Below are positions 43,168 to 52,275 of a stretch of DNA of 64,000 bases, in pieces. The DNA lies in contig CAZNPU010000003.1 of the NCBI GenBank assembly GCA_964575335.1, positions 62,001 through 126,000 of the forward strand, given 5' to 3'. How positions within the stretch are numbered: position 1 is the first letter of the stretch; each line of letters begins with the position of its first letter. The DNA is from CAZNPU01 sp964575335. GTDB taxonomy: Bacteria > Planctomycetota > Phycisphaerae > Phycisphaerales > SM1A02. Position numbers and translations under genes: made by a program. The notes beneath the pieces are model-generated. The model had not been told where the DNA came from and searched no databases. It was given only the letters and a program-made list of their open reading frames with translations.

Positions 43168-44133
43168 GTGCGACGCTTGCTCCTGCGCATCATCACGGCA
43201 ATCCAGCTGACGCGTCTGACCATGGCGTTTGGCGCGGTGGCGGACATATGGTTCATCATCCTGCTCACCAAAGCGGATCCCCAGTACGGATATCTGGAGA
43301 CATACCAGATGAACCTTGCCGGCGCGCTTCTGGCCGGCGCGACCGTCGCCATTGGATTGTTTGCATACGGGGCATCGTTGAACGATGTGCTCGATGCGCG
43401 ACATGATTCGGCATTCAGTCCGGATCGGCCGATTCCTGCCGGCAGAATTCGGCTGGGGCAGGCGATCGTGGTGACGGTGGGGGCGTTGATCGTGGCCATG
43501 CTGGGCGGAATTACCCTGGGGATCGAAGCCGCTGGCGTGACGCTGCTCACCGCCACCGGCATTCTCTTCTACAACGCAGCGGGCAAATACATCCCCGCCA
43601 TCGGATTGACAACGGTCGGCCTCATCCATGCTGCCCATATGCTCATTCCAAATGTGCAGCTCGAGTTTACGCTGCCCGTGTGGCTGGTGATGACGCATTC
43701 GATGGTGATTGCAGCGATGGTGCATCAGTGGGAGGACAAGCGGCCGCGCCTGCGCTCGCGGGCAATCATTGCGACGGTCATGGGCTGGCTCTTTTTCACC
43801 GCGCTGCTTTTCGTCGCAGGCGCAAGGCGTGGCGAGGGACTGTGGCCTGACCATGCCGGCTGGCTGCACGCACTGCCGCCCATACTTGCGGTGGCGGGAT
43901 TTGTTTTCGTTGCGCACTGGAAGACATCGCGTGTCGACAACCGCGCCGCTGCGGAGAAACTCAAGCGGTATGGCGCGATGTGGCAGGCGCTGTATGGAGC
44001 GGCATGGCTGTTGGCGTTGGACATGCCGGTGCAGGCGATGTGGATCGGCCTTTTTGCGGTAGGCGGTTTCATCGCCATGACCCTGATCAAAGAGGTCACC
44101 GGCTTTTCAGATCGCCCGATCGGATACCGATAG
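43168..44133 (+). CDS. UbiA-superfamily prenyltransferase
   Basis: A 321-residue membrane enzyme with about eight to nine helices that attaches a prenyl chain to an aromatic or related acceptor. First Asp motif N-D-V-L-D-A-R-H-D (about 76-84) followed by D-R-P-I-P-A-G-R-I; second region F-Y-N-A-A-G-K. GTG start at 43168. Could serve quinone, haem or hopanoid/chlorophyll-like side chains; no biosynthetic neighbours, so the acceptor is open. Confidence 0.85.
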   Translation: MRRLLLRIITAIQLTRLTMAFGAVADIWFIILLTKADPQYGYLETYQMNLAGALLAGATVAIGLFAYGASLNDVLDARHDSAFSPDRPIPAGRIRLGQAIVVTVGALIVAMLGGITLGIEAAGVTLLTATGILFYNAAGKYIPAIGLTTVGLIHAAHMLIPNVQLEFTLPVWLVMTHSMVIAAMVHQWEDKRPRLRSRAIIATVMGWLFFTALLFVAGARRGEGLWPDHAGWLHALPPILAVAGFVFVAHWKTSRVDNRAAAEKLKRYGAMWQALYGAAWLLALDMPVQAMWIGLFAVGGFIAMTLIKEVTGFSDRPIGYR

Positions 44134-44353
44134 CGCGGCGTGCGTGGGGCGTTCGACGCCGGTTGGCGCACAGAAAAAGCGACCCGCGCACGTGGCCTCT
44201 CCTCCAGGGTCACGCACGACGAATCGCTGTGTCTCAACAGACTACCGCGCCGCGTCGGCAACGCAACCGGTTCAGAGCGTTGGCGGATCGAAAATCGGTG
44301 AAATGTTAAGATAGGCAAGCTGGAATTGCTCCCAAACTGCCTCAGGACGTTTT

Positions 44354-45193
44354 ATGCGGGGTGGTCCGGGAACGATGTTGCGAAAAAGCAACATCGATCT
44401 TCAGTGGCGGGCGTGGTCGGACGATGAAGTTCGCGCTATGTCCGGATCACGCCTCGAGATGCAGCAGATTTCGGCAAACGGCCCATCAGGTGAGGGGGCG
44501 GCGCTTTCTATTGGCCAGTTGGCTCACGAACTCAACTCGCTGCTGGACGGCTCAATCCGCTGTCTTGCCTTAGCTGAGCGTGCCTTGGGCGAACACAGCC
44601 GATCATCTGTCTCTGCTCAGACGTCTGGGGATACTGCTGAGGAAGCGGCGGTGCGGCTCAAGACGGCTCAGGAGAGCATGCGCCAGATGGCTCGGCTGCT
44701 TCAACGGGCCATGGCGAATGTCAGGCCGGGTATGGAGCTGTTCTCGGAGCGCGAGCCGCTGGAGAAGCAGGTGAGACAGATTCTCGAACTGGTCACGCCG
44801 CTGGCTGAGGAGCATCGCGTTCACCTTACAGCCGAGATCACGCCCAAAGCCGCATCGATACCCGCTGCTACGCTCGGCGCGGTCATTCACAACGGCCTGC
44901 GCAATGCCATCCAGGCGTGTGCCAGCGGCTCACCCATCGACCGGCGGGTGGAGCTATCCATCGCGATCACCACTGCTGACGAACTGATGATCGTCATTGC
45001 TGACACCGGACCGGGCGTTGACTTGAGCGAGCACGCCAGTTCTAAACCTGACGGTCACGGCTATGGGTTGGAGCTTTCGCGGCAGATCGTTACCGAATTG
45101 GGCGGGGAGCTTCGACTGATGAATGTGCCGTTCGGTTCCGGGGCGGTGTTGCAGGTCATCGTGCCGATTCGGAGGTTGATGAGTCATGGCTGA
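44354..45193 (+). CDS. Cytoplasmic sensor histidine kinase
   Basis: A 279-residue kinase without membrane helices or a recognised sensor domain. H box Q-L-A-H-E-L-N-S-L-L with H58; N box N-G-L-R-N-A-I-Q-A; G1 D-T-G-P-G-V; G2 G-Y-G-L-E-L-S-R. Its stop overlaps the start of the NtrC-type regulator by 8 bases, so they form a coupled two-component pair. The signal must come from a partner protein or a ligand of the short N-terminus. Confidence 0.9.
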   Translation: MRGGPGTMLRKSNIDLQWRAWSDDEVRAMSGSRLEMQQISANGPSGEGAALSIGQLAHELNSLLDGSIRCLALAERALGEHSRSSVSAQTSGDTAEEAAVRLKTAQESMRQMARLLQRAMANVRPGMELFSEREPLEKQVRQILELVTPLAEEHRVHLTAEITPKAASIPAATLGAVIHNGLRNAIQACASGSPIDRRVELSIAITTADELMIVIADTGPGVDLSEHASSKPDGHGYGLELSRQIVTELGGELRLMNVPFGSGAVLQVIVPIRRLMSHG

Positions 45194-46652
45194 TCAACAG
45201 CCACGAGTACTGGTGGTGGATGATGATCCGGTGGTTGCTGAATCCATCGCTCAGTACCTTGCACATATCGGCTACGATGCGGAATTCGTCACCACGCCGG
45301 AGCAGGCTCTGGCTGCCATTGACGACGCTGAGCGACGTGGCGGCGGTGGGGCAGGCAGCAAGGACAAGCTGCCGCATCCCTTTTCCGTGCTTATCACCGA
45401 CGTTGCCATGCCGGGCATGTCGGGGCTTGAACTGCTCAAAGAGGTGCGTGATCGGCATCCGGACATTGTGTCAATTGTCATCACCGGCTACGGAACCATT
45501 GAAGCGGCGGTGAAAGCGATTCGTCTTGGTGCGATTGACTATCTCACCAAACCGCTGGTCGATGACGAGCTTCGAATTGCGGTGGAGAAGGCGGTCCGTC
45601 AGCAGGCCCTGCTTGCGGAGAACAGGAGTCTGCGGCGACAGCTCGATCAGCGATACGGGCTGGACAACATCATCGGCACAGACCCGCGCATGCGTCGCAT
45701 CTATGACGTCATCGAAGCGGTCGCCCCAAGCAAGACAACCGTGCTGATGACCGGTGAATCAGGCACGGGCAAGTCACTCATTGCGCGGGCCATTCATCGC
45801 AATTCCCCCAGAGCCAATCGGCCATTTGTGGAAATTTCGTGCGGTTCGATTCCTGAAACCCTGCTGGAATCGGAATTGTTCGGCCACGTGAAAGGGGCGT
45901 TCACCGGAGCGCACGCCGACAAGGCCGGCCGGTTTCTGGCGGCTCATACCGGAACGCTGTTTCTGGATGAGATCAACTCTGCCTCGCCGGGCATGCAGTT
46001 GAAGCTGCTGCGCGTGCTGCAGGAGCGCACGTTTGAGCCGGTGGGGTCGAATGAGCCTATTGAAGTCGATGTGCGGGTGATTCTGGCAAGCAACCAGCCG
46101 CTGGAGGATCTTGTTGCGTCGGGACAGTTTCGGCAGGATCTGTATTACCGCATCAACGTGGTGATGATTCAGTTGCCGCCGCTGCGCGATCGTGTGAGCG
46201 ACATTCCAATTCTCGCTGAGCACTTCCGCGAGGCCAAGGCCAAAGAGGCGGGCAAACAGGTTGTGGCGTTTACCGAGGAGGCCATGACGGCCCTGCGCGC
46301 ATACGCCTTTCCGGGCAACGTGCGAGAGCTTGAGAACATCATTGAGCGAGCGGTGGTACTGACGCGCAATGCGCACATTGGCATTGAAGACCTGCCGCAG
46401 CATGTCATCGACAACTCCACTGCCGCGAAGCTGCTGCCGCCGCACGCCGGCTCACTGCAGATCAACGCGCCTTATACGCCCATGCCGCTCAGCAAGGCGC
46501 TTGAAGAGCCGGAGAAGCAGATCATTCTTGCAGCGTTGCAGGCGAACAAATGGAATCGCCAGCAGACCGCAGATGCGCTGCAGATCAATCGCACCACGTT
46601 GTACAAGAAGATCAAGCAGTACGGGCTGGAAGAATACGGCCAGACGGGATGA
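45186..46652 (+). CDS. NtrC-family sigma-54-dependent response regulator
   Basis: A 488-residue three-domain activator. Receiver 1-130 with D12, D13 and phospho-acceptor D72 (L-I-T-D-V-A-M-P-G), carrying a Gly-rich insert (R-G-G-G-G-A-G-S-K-D) before the third strand. AAA+ domain with G-E-S-G-T-G-K-S, the sigma-54 contact loop G-A-F-T-G-A and F-L-D-E-I-N. C-terminal Fis-type HTH (N-R-Q-Q-T-A-D-A-L-Q-I-N-R-T-T-L-Y-K-K-I). Paired with the preceding kinase. Targets unknown; I saw no clear sigma-54 promoter in the window. Confidence 0.95.
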   Translation: MADQQPRVLVVDDDPVVAESIAQYLAHIGYDAEFVTTPEQALAAIDDAERRGGGGAGSKDKLPHPFSVLITDVAMPGMSGLELLKEVRDRHPDIVSIVITGYGTIEAAVKAIRLGAIDYLTKPLVDDELRIAVEKAVRQQALLAENRSLRRQLDQRYGLDNIIGTDPRMRRIYDVIEAVAPSKTTVLMTGESGTGKSLIARAIHRNSPRANRPFVEISCGSIPETLLESELFGHVKGAFTGAHADKAGRFLAAHTGTLFLDEINSASPGMQLKLLRVLQERTFEPVGSNEPIEVDVRVILASNQPLEDLVASGQFRQDLYYRINVVMIQLPPLRDRVSDIPILAEHFREAKAKEAGKQVVAFTEEAMTALRAYAFPGNVRELENIIERAVVLTRNAHIGIEDLPQHVIDNSTAAKLLPPHAGSLQINAPYTPMPLSKALEEPEKQIILAALQANKWNRQQTADALQINRTTLYKKIKQYGLEEYGQTG

Positions 46653-46753
46653 TGAGCACGCAGGCCGGCGCATGACCTGTGAGCTGCGCTGCAGGTGCAG
46701 TCAGCTAATTGACAGCGCCTTGCATTGCTCATTGGCAAGAAAACAGCGGCGGC

Positions 46754-48631
46754 TCAATGCGCACTGGCCAACCGTGAAAGATCCTGCGGCACTTTGTCGG
46801 GCGGTACGCCCAGGTAGGTGAGCGTCTCATCTACCACGTCGCGCACCACCGGTCCAGCGATTGCTCCGCCGAAGTGGCCTTTCTTCCGGTCGGGGTCATC
46901 AATCACGCACAGCACGACGATGCGTGGATCACTATACGGCGCGCCGGCGATGAAGCTGGCGACGTATCGATCCTGGTGATAGCCCTTGCCCTGACGCTTG
47001 GGAAGCTGAGCCGTACCGGACTTGCCAAAAAGGTGGTATTTCTCCGACTGGGCAGCCCGCCCCGTGCCCTCTTCCATCACACCTTTCAGCGCCTCGCGCG
47101 TGATCTGTACGATCGGCAGTGAAATGGCGCGATGAATGATCATCGGGGCTGTTGACGATGCGCTCTGGCTGGCGGGGTCAACCGCAGTGATTCGAAGCTG
47201 CGGCATTGTGCCATCTCGGGCAAATGCGCTGAATGCGCGGACCATCTGCAGCGGCGTAATGGCGATCTCGTGTCCCATCGCCACCGAGCTTTGGGTGTAG
47301 TTGCGCCATTGTCTGGGTGATGTGACGATGCCCGGCGATTCGCCCGGCAAACCGCAATTGGTCTTTTGCCCAAATCCGAATCGCTGCACCGCATCCTGCA
47401 TCTCCTGATGCGTCATGCGCTCAGCAACGATCGCCATGCCGCTGTTGGTCGATTTGACCAGCACCATGCGCCAGCTCATCGGACCGTAGTAATGGACATC
47501 GCGGATCAACCTGCCGTAGCTTGTGCGATATCCGCCGCCCTTGGGTGTAGGCAGGATTTCATCGGGGTCAGCGCGGCCCAATTCCGTGGCGACAGCCCAG
47601 ATAAACGGTTTGAATGTTGAGCCGGGTTCGTACGGGTCGGTTACGCATCGGTTGCGCCCCAATGCCGGATGAATCTGCCGAGCTGGGTCTTCAGTTTGTT
47701 CCTCCCATCCGGGGCGCGTGTTGAGGAAGTCCGCCATCGCGAGGATTTCGCCAGTGCGGCAATCCAGCACCACTATGCGTCCGCCGCCGGCGTTGTGTTC
47801 GTCAATCGCTCGCCGCAGGCGTTTCTCTGCGATTTCCTGAATGACAAGGTCTATGCTCAGGCGCACATCGTTGCCATCGCGGCCGGGTTCATAATCCTGC
47901 GGATCGATCCAGAGCGCCTTGCGGCGCACGTCACGAAGGTAGGTCAGCTTGCCGGGCGACGGCGTGAGTTCTTTGTCAAAGAGATACTCATAGCCCGCCA
48001 GGCCTTGATGCTCAAAGCCGACCTTGCCGACGATGTTGGCAGCAAGATCGACATGCGGATAGTGACGCACCAGCATCGGCTCAAGCCCGACGCCCTTGAG
48101 ATTGGCGCGGCGGACCGCTTCGACCTGCCAGTCTTCAAGCCGGTTATGCACGACGATATAGCGGCTGTTGGGGCGTTCATTGATCTTGCGGTCAATTTTG
48201 ATCGGATCGGCACGGATGATTTTGGCCAGATCAACCGCCAGTGTGAATGGATCATCCGCCGCCACCGGATCGACAAACAACCGATACCCGACGGTGCTTG
48301 TGGCGATGACGCGGCCGCACCGGTCAAGCAAGTCGCCGCGACGGGCGATTTCGACACGGCTTGAGATGGCAGAACCCACGGATGGTTCCAGTCTCGGGTC
48401 GGGTGCGATCTTGATCTGCACGACCCGGCCGAGCAGGCCGATCATTGCAAGAATGATCAAAGCGACATAGACGCGGCCGAATGCAAGCGTTCGCTGCGCT
48501 TGCTGGAGCCGAATCTCGTTCAGTGACGGTGAATGGGCCATATGCAGTCGATGCAGTGTTGTCGGCGCGATCGAGACACAATTGCCAATACCCACGCCGA
48601 CCCGGCGCAGGTCAATGCGAAATGGCGTCAT
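46754..48631 (-). CDS. ftsI: Peptidoglycan transpeptidase FtsI / class B penicillin-binding protein
   Basis: A 625-residue class B PBP. Membrane anchor about 51-73 (V-Y-V-A-L-I-I-L-A-M-I-G-L-L-G-R), dimerisation domain, and a transpeptidase domain with the SxxK motif S338-T-F-K341, S-T-N, and K-S-G-T-A. ATG 48541 (M-A-H-S) is an alternative start; neither has a good ribosome site. It follows ftsL by 21 bases. Planctomycetes lack FtsZ, and Phycisphaerae retain only part of the division cluster, so the role may be wall synthesis not tied to an FtsZ ring. Confidence 0.92.
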   Translation of the reverse strand: MTPFRIDLRRVGVGIGNCVSIAPTTLHRLHMAHSPSLNEIRLQQAQRTLAFGRVYVALIILAMIGLLGRVVQIKIAPDPRLEPSVGSAISSRVEIARRGDLLDRCGRVIATSTVGYRLFVDPVAADDPFTLAVDLAKIIRADPIKIDRKINERPNSRYIVVHNRLEDWQVEAVRRANLKGVGLEPMLVRHYPHVDLAANIVGKVGFEHQGLAGYEYLFDKELTPSPGKLTYLRDVRRKALWIDPQDYEPGRDGNDVRLSIDLVIQEIAEKRLRRAIDEHNAGGGRIVVLDCRTGEILAMADFLNTRPGWEEQTEDPARQIHPALGRNRCVTDPYEPGSTFKPFIWAVATELGRADPDEILPTPKGGGYRTSYGRLIRDVHYYGPMSWRMVLVKSTNSGMAIVAERMTHQEMQDAVQRFGFGQKTNCGLPGESPGIVTSPRQWRNYTQSSVAMGHEIAITPLQMVRAFSAFARDGTMPQLRITAVDPASQSASSTAPMIIHRAISLPIVQITREALKGVMEEGTGRAAQSEKYHLFGKSGTAQLPKRQGKGYHQDRYVASFIAGAPYSDPRIVVLCVIDDPDRKKGHFGGAIAGPVVRDVVDETLTYLGVPPDKVPQDLSRLASAH

Positions 48632-48652
48632 TGTTATCGGTTGAGCGGGCGA

Positions 48653-48964
48653 TTATTCTCGATTTCCCGGCTGCCGATGCGATGCCAGGCGGGCGTCAGC
48701 ATCCTGCGTCAGGTTGGCAGGGGGGCCTGCGGGAATGGGCACCCAGTTGATGTTCATCTGGTTCATGACCAGGCGCACCTGCGACGGTCGGCATCGCTCT
48801 GCAATTTCCATCCGCATTTCCCACAGCGTTCGCTCGTGAGCCGAGAGTCGCTGATGAATGCGTGAAATTTCGTGAAACGTGTCGATGCGCTGCTGCCGCA
48901 TCACCAGCAGTGCGCACGCGGTGGCGCCGACAACCATGATGATGACAAGCAACTTGGCAAACAC
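48653..48964 (-). CDS. ftsL: FtsL-like division protein
   Basis: A 103-residue bitopic protein: hydrophobic helix at 4-21 (LLVIIMVVGATACALLVM), then a heptad-like coiled-coil region (I-S-R-I-H-Q-R-L-S-A-H-E-R-T-L-W-E-M-R-M-E-I). Size, topology and place between rsmH and ftsI match FtsL, which scaffolds FtsQ/FtsB with FtsI in the divisome. Sequence is weakly conserved in the family, so the call rests on synteny and architecture. Confidence 0.72.
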   Translation of the reverse strand: MFAKLLVIIMVVGATACALLVMRQQRIDTFHEISRIHQRLSAHERTLWEMRMEIAERCRPSQVRLVMNQMNINWVPIPAGPPANLTQDADARLASHRQPGNRE

Positions 48965-49036
48965 TGAAAAGCCTCGATGCGCTGCAACTGAATGGGCGTG
49001 CTGCGGCGTTTGCCCGCGTGACTGCTGCCAGATCGA

Positions 49037-49921
49037 TTATGACGGCAGGCGCAGCACCGTTCCCACTTTCAGGTGGTTGTAATCGTCAATGACGTTTTCG
49101 TTCAACTCGTAGATCAATCGCCATTTCTTGGGCGAGCCAAGCTGGCGCTGCGCGATGAGCGAGAGGCTGTCGCCGGCTTTTACCGTGTAGGTGCGCAGAC
49201 GCGGCTGGGGCGGTTCGGAGGATGCAGTCTGCGCAGCGGCGTTGCGGGACGATGAGGACGAAGCAGCGACTCGCGAAGTGCCGCCAAGCTCTTCCGCAGG
49301 CGGAATGCGCAGCCGGTGACCGGCACGCAGGGCGTCAGGATTGTCGATGCCGTTGTACTTGGCCAGGGCTTTGACCAGCGAAGGATCGTTGTAGTACTGC
49401 TGGCAGATGGCGTAGAACGACTCGCCGCGTTGCACGTCGTGGAACTTGACCGGGGGAGCAACGCGTTTTTCTTCAACCGGCATGAAACCGGGGATTGCCG
49501 GCATATCTGACGAAAGCTGGCCGATATCGGCGCTGCGATTGGCGTGCGGCGTCGATATTGGTTCGTGCAGCGGCGCGCTTTGAATTTCATTGGCTGCAAG
49601 CATCGACGGCAACTGCACCGGCGGTTCGTCGCGCTGCGGATGCTGCGGCGTGGTGGTGTGCGACGGTTGTGTAACGGCGGATTCCGCAGTCTTGCGGCGA
49701 GGCGGATGCGGATTCAGGTCAATGAGCGACGGGCCTTCCAATTGCACCGGCGCCACAAGCGGATCGATCGGACGGGAGGTCAGGTTGGCAGGTTGCTGCG
49801 ATTGAACGATCGAGAAGTGATCGGAGATGAGGATGCCCACGAAAAGAATGAGCCCAAAACCAACAACCAACGCCAGCTTGTTTTCTCGTGTCATCTGCTC
49901 AGCATCCGTGCTGTGTGCCAT
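49037..49921 (-). CDS. Membrane-anchored double LysM protein
   Basis: A 294-residue protein from ATG 49921 (GGAG 7 bases ahead; the frame opens 12 codons earlier). Single N-terminal helix (L-A-L-V-V-G-F-G-L-I-L-F-V-G-I-L), a Pro-rich linker of about 130 residues, then two LysM modules: V-Q-R-G-E-S-F-Y-A-I-C-Q-Q-Y-Y and V-K-A-G-D-S-L-S-L-I-A-Q-R-Q-L-G, each ending L-R-I-P / L-R-L-P. It should bind peptidoglycan in the periplasm. It sits between rsmH and ftsL in the position where other bacteria have no LysM gene, suggesting a wall-binding partner of FtsI. Confidence 0.88.
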   Translation of the reverse strand: MAHSTDAEQMTRENKLALVVGFGLILFVGILISDHFSIVQSQQPANLTSRPIDPLVAPVQLEGPSLIDLNPHPPRRKTAESAVTQPSHTTTPQHPQRDEPPVQLPSMLAANEIQSAPLHEPISTPHANRSADIGQLSSDMPAIPGFMPVEEKRVAPPVKFHDVQRGESFYAICQQYYNDPSLVKALAKYNGIDNPDALRAGHRLRIPPAEELGGTSRVAASSSSSRNAAAQTASSEPPQPRLRTYTVKAGDSLSLIAQRQLGSPKKWRLIYELNENVIDDYNHLKVGTVLRLPS

Positions 49922-49993
49922 TCCTGCCGCTCCAATCAGCAGGAATAGCAGATTCAAATGCAGTTGCGGTCATCTGTCAACCGGCTCTGCCTT

Positions 49994-50923
49994 TCATGTC
50001 GTCGGGTCGCCGATCCTGACAGCCCGCAATTTCGCCGAACGTGACCGGGGATTGGCGCGGACCTCCATGTCCGATGCCGTGACGGGCTTCCGCGTCAGCC
50101 GCGTCGCCAGACCGCGTTCGACAAGTTCAGCAAAGGCGTGCTTGACCATGCGGTCCTCAAGGCTGTGAAAGCTGATGATCGCCACGCGCGCACCCGCATT
50201 CAACCACCCACCGCGCCGTATCTGCTCCGCGCCTTGCGTGATTGCATCCAGCAATCCGCGGAGCGAGCCTAACTCATCGTTGACTGCGATGCGAAGGGCC
50301 ATGAACGTGCGCGTGGCGGGATGCATGCGGGACTGGCGCGCCCGTGGGCCATAGGCCTCCTGGACCAGTCGTGCAAGCCGTGCCGTGGATCGAATCGGCT
50401 CGGTCCGACGATTTTGTACAAGTTTTCGAGCGATCTTTCGCGCAAAGGGGTCTTCGCCGTAGTGATAGATCAAATCGGCCAGTTCCTTCTCGCTGAGCGT
50501 GGCCAGAAGGTCGGCCGCCGTTACCGGACCGCTTGGATCAAGCCGCATGTCCAGCGGCCCATCGACGGAAAAACTCAACCCACGCTGCGGGTCGTCCATT
50601 TGCGTGGAGCTGAATCCCAGATCAGCCAGAACAACATCAGCGTGCGCGCGCATGGCGGCCAATTGCTCAGCCACGCGAGCGAAATTCGCGTGTACAGGTA
50701 TGAAGCGGACGCCCGTATTGGCGATGCGCTTGTGTGTGTATGCGAGGTTTTCCGGATCGAGATCGAATCCGATCACCTGTCCGTCGGGTTTCACAGCCTG
50801 CGCCAGCGCCATGCTGTGTCCGCCGCGGCCGGTTGTGCAATCCACTGCGGTTTCGCCGGGCTTGGGCGAAAGCAACTGGAGCGTTTCATGCAGAAGAACG
50901 GGAATATGGCCGGTTGTGGACAC
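49994..50923 (-). CDS. rsmH: 16S rRNA (cytosine1402-N4)-methyltransferase
   Basis: MraW-type methyltransferase of about 309 residues using GTG 50923 (V-S-T-T-G-H-I-P-V-L-L-H-E-T); the frame extends 36 codons upstream without family match. SAM motif D-C-T-T-G-R-G-G-H-S, then D-L-G-F-S-S-T-Q-M-D-D, and R-K-P-V-T-A-S near the end. First gene of rsmH-lysM-ftsL-ftsI; mraZ, normally upstream, is absent here because sppA is divergent. Confidence 0.94.
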   Translation of the reverse strand: MSTTGHIPVLLHETLQLLSPKPGETAVDCTTGRGGHSMALAQAVKPDGQVIGFDLDPENLAYTHKRIANTGVRFIPVHANFARVAEQLAAMRAHADVVLADLGFSSTQMDDPQRGLSFSVDGPLDMRLDPSGPVTAADLLATLSEKELADLIYHYGEDPFARKIARKLVQNRRTEPIRSTARLARLVQEAYGPRARQSRMHPATRTFMALRIAVNDELGSLRGLLDAITQGAEQIRRGGWLNAGARVAIISFHSLEDRMVKHAFAELVERGLATRLTRKPVTASDMEVRANPRSRSAKLRAVRIGDPTT

Positions 50924-51075
50924 GGGTGAGTGGGGGAGAGTGCGAAAGGGCCAGTGCAACAGGCAGTGCAAACAACGTGTGACTGCTGCGATTTTCGTGC
51001 AGCGATGAATGCGTTCAGCCAGGCATCTCAAGGGGAAACGAGTCAGCGTAGGCGTCCTGCGTTGCGCATAGCGGA

Positions 51076-51104
51076 TTGACGGCTCACGCTATCGCAATTA
51101 TTCC
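51076..51104 (+). promoter_or_regulatory. Possible sigma-70 promoter of sppA
   Basis: TTGACG (51076-51081), 17-base spacer, then TATTCC (51099-51104). The -35 matches 5 of 6; the -10 only the first three bases. About 60 bases before the sppA start, in the rsmH/sppA divergent region. Confidence 0.35.
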
Positions 51105-51163
51105 AACAAGGTTACCGTATCAGGTGCAGCGATTTTTTGTTGTGCACATGAAGGAGGACGGCG

Positions 51164-52180
51164 ATGACGCGAATCCTGGTGTTGGCGATCTGCGGGGCAC
51201 TGCTGATTGGAAGCGGATGCGGCCGCATGCGATTGGTGATTGACGCGGTGCCGGCTGCCGACGATCTGACCGAAACAGTCGTGATGGAGGACGATTCCGC
51301 CCGGCCGAGTTTCTTCGGGCTGGCTGCACCGCCCAAGATCGCGCTGATTGACGTCAGCGGCGTCATCGTCGATGCGCAGCGTCCCGGCCTGCTTACGCCC
51401 GGTGAAAATCCCGTCGCCCGCTTCACTGAAGCCCTCAAGCGAGCCGAAGAGGATTCTGCAGTTCGAGCAGTCATCATTCGCATCAATTCCCCCGGCGGCA
51501 CCGTTACCGCCTCAGACGTCATGTACCGCGAGGTGCTGCACTTCAAACAAAGCACCGGCAAGCCGGTGGTGATTTCCATGGCTGACGTTGCCGCTTCGGG
51601 CGGATACTACATTGCCTGCGCTGGCGATGAGATCATCGCCAATCCCACAACCGTCACCGGTTCCATCGGCGTCATCATTCAGACGGTAAACGTCTACGAG
51701 GGACTGCGCCGCATCGGCGTACGCGCTGAAGCGATCACTTCGGGACCCAACAAAAAAATGGGCACGCCCTTTGAGCCAATGACCGAGGAGCACCGCCAGC
51801 TTCTGCAGGGCATCGTGAACGACTTTTACGAAAACTTCGTTGACGTGGTAAAGCGGAATCGGCCGACGCTCTCGCACGATGACCTGCAATGGATCACCGA
51901 TGGCCGCGTCATCACCGGCCGCCAGGCTGCAGCGGTGGGCGTAGTTGATCGCCTGGGTGATTTACGCGATGCATTTGAAGCCGCCAAGGCTCGCGCTGAC
52001 CTCACGACGGCACGGCTGGTGAAGTATCACCGCCCACTGGAGCATGTGGCCAGTCCATATGCGCTGATGCCGTCGGCGGCCGGCGGTTCGCAGGTCAACT
52101 TGCTGCAACTCAATGTCTCAACTGCCGCGTTGGGCGAACAACCGGGGTTCCTGTACATGTGGGATCCGGCAATCTGGTAA
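51164..52180 (+). CDS. sppA: Signal peptide peptidase SppA, lipoprotein form
   Basis: A 338-residue serine protease of the short (36K) SppA type, cleaving remnant signal peptides. AAGGAGG seven bases ahead of the ATG. Lipobox-like I-G-S-G-C with Cys19, so it may be lipid-anchored instead of transmembrane. Catalytic Ser145 in V-A-A-S-G-G-Y-Y and Lys197/198 in S-G-P-N-K-K-M-G; also I-N-S-P-G-G at 108-112 region. Divergent from rsmH. Confidence 0.92.
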   Translation: MTRILVLAICGALLIGSGCGRMRLVIDAVPAADDLTETVVMEDDSARPSFFGLAAPPKIALIDVSGVIVDAQRPGLLTPGENPVARFTEALKRAEEDSAVRAVIIRINSPGGTVTASDVMYREVLHFKQSTGKPVVISMADVAASGGYYIACAGDEIIANPTTVTGSIGVIIQTVNVYEGLRRIGVRAEAITSGPNKKMGTPFEPMTEEHRQLLQGIVNDFYENFVDVVKRNRPTLSHDDLQWITDGRVITGRQAAAVGVVDRLGDLRDAFEAAKARADLTTARLVKYHRPLEHVASPYALMPSAAGGSQVNLLQLNVSTAALGEQPGFLYMWDPAIW

Positions 52181-52275
52181 GCGCAAAACAGCGCACAGAC
52201 CCTGCTGAGATCGCATTGCCATGTGCCAGCTTCAAGCTATGAGCGTTTTGCACTTACCTTGATGGGCGGTTCCAA

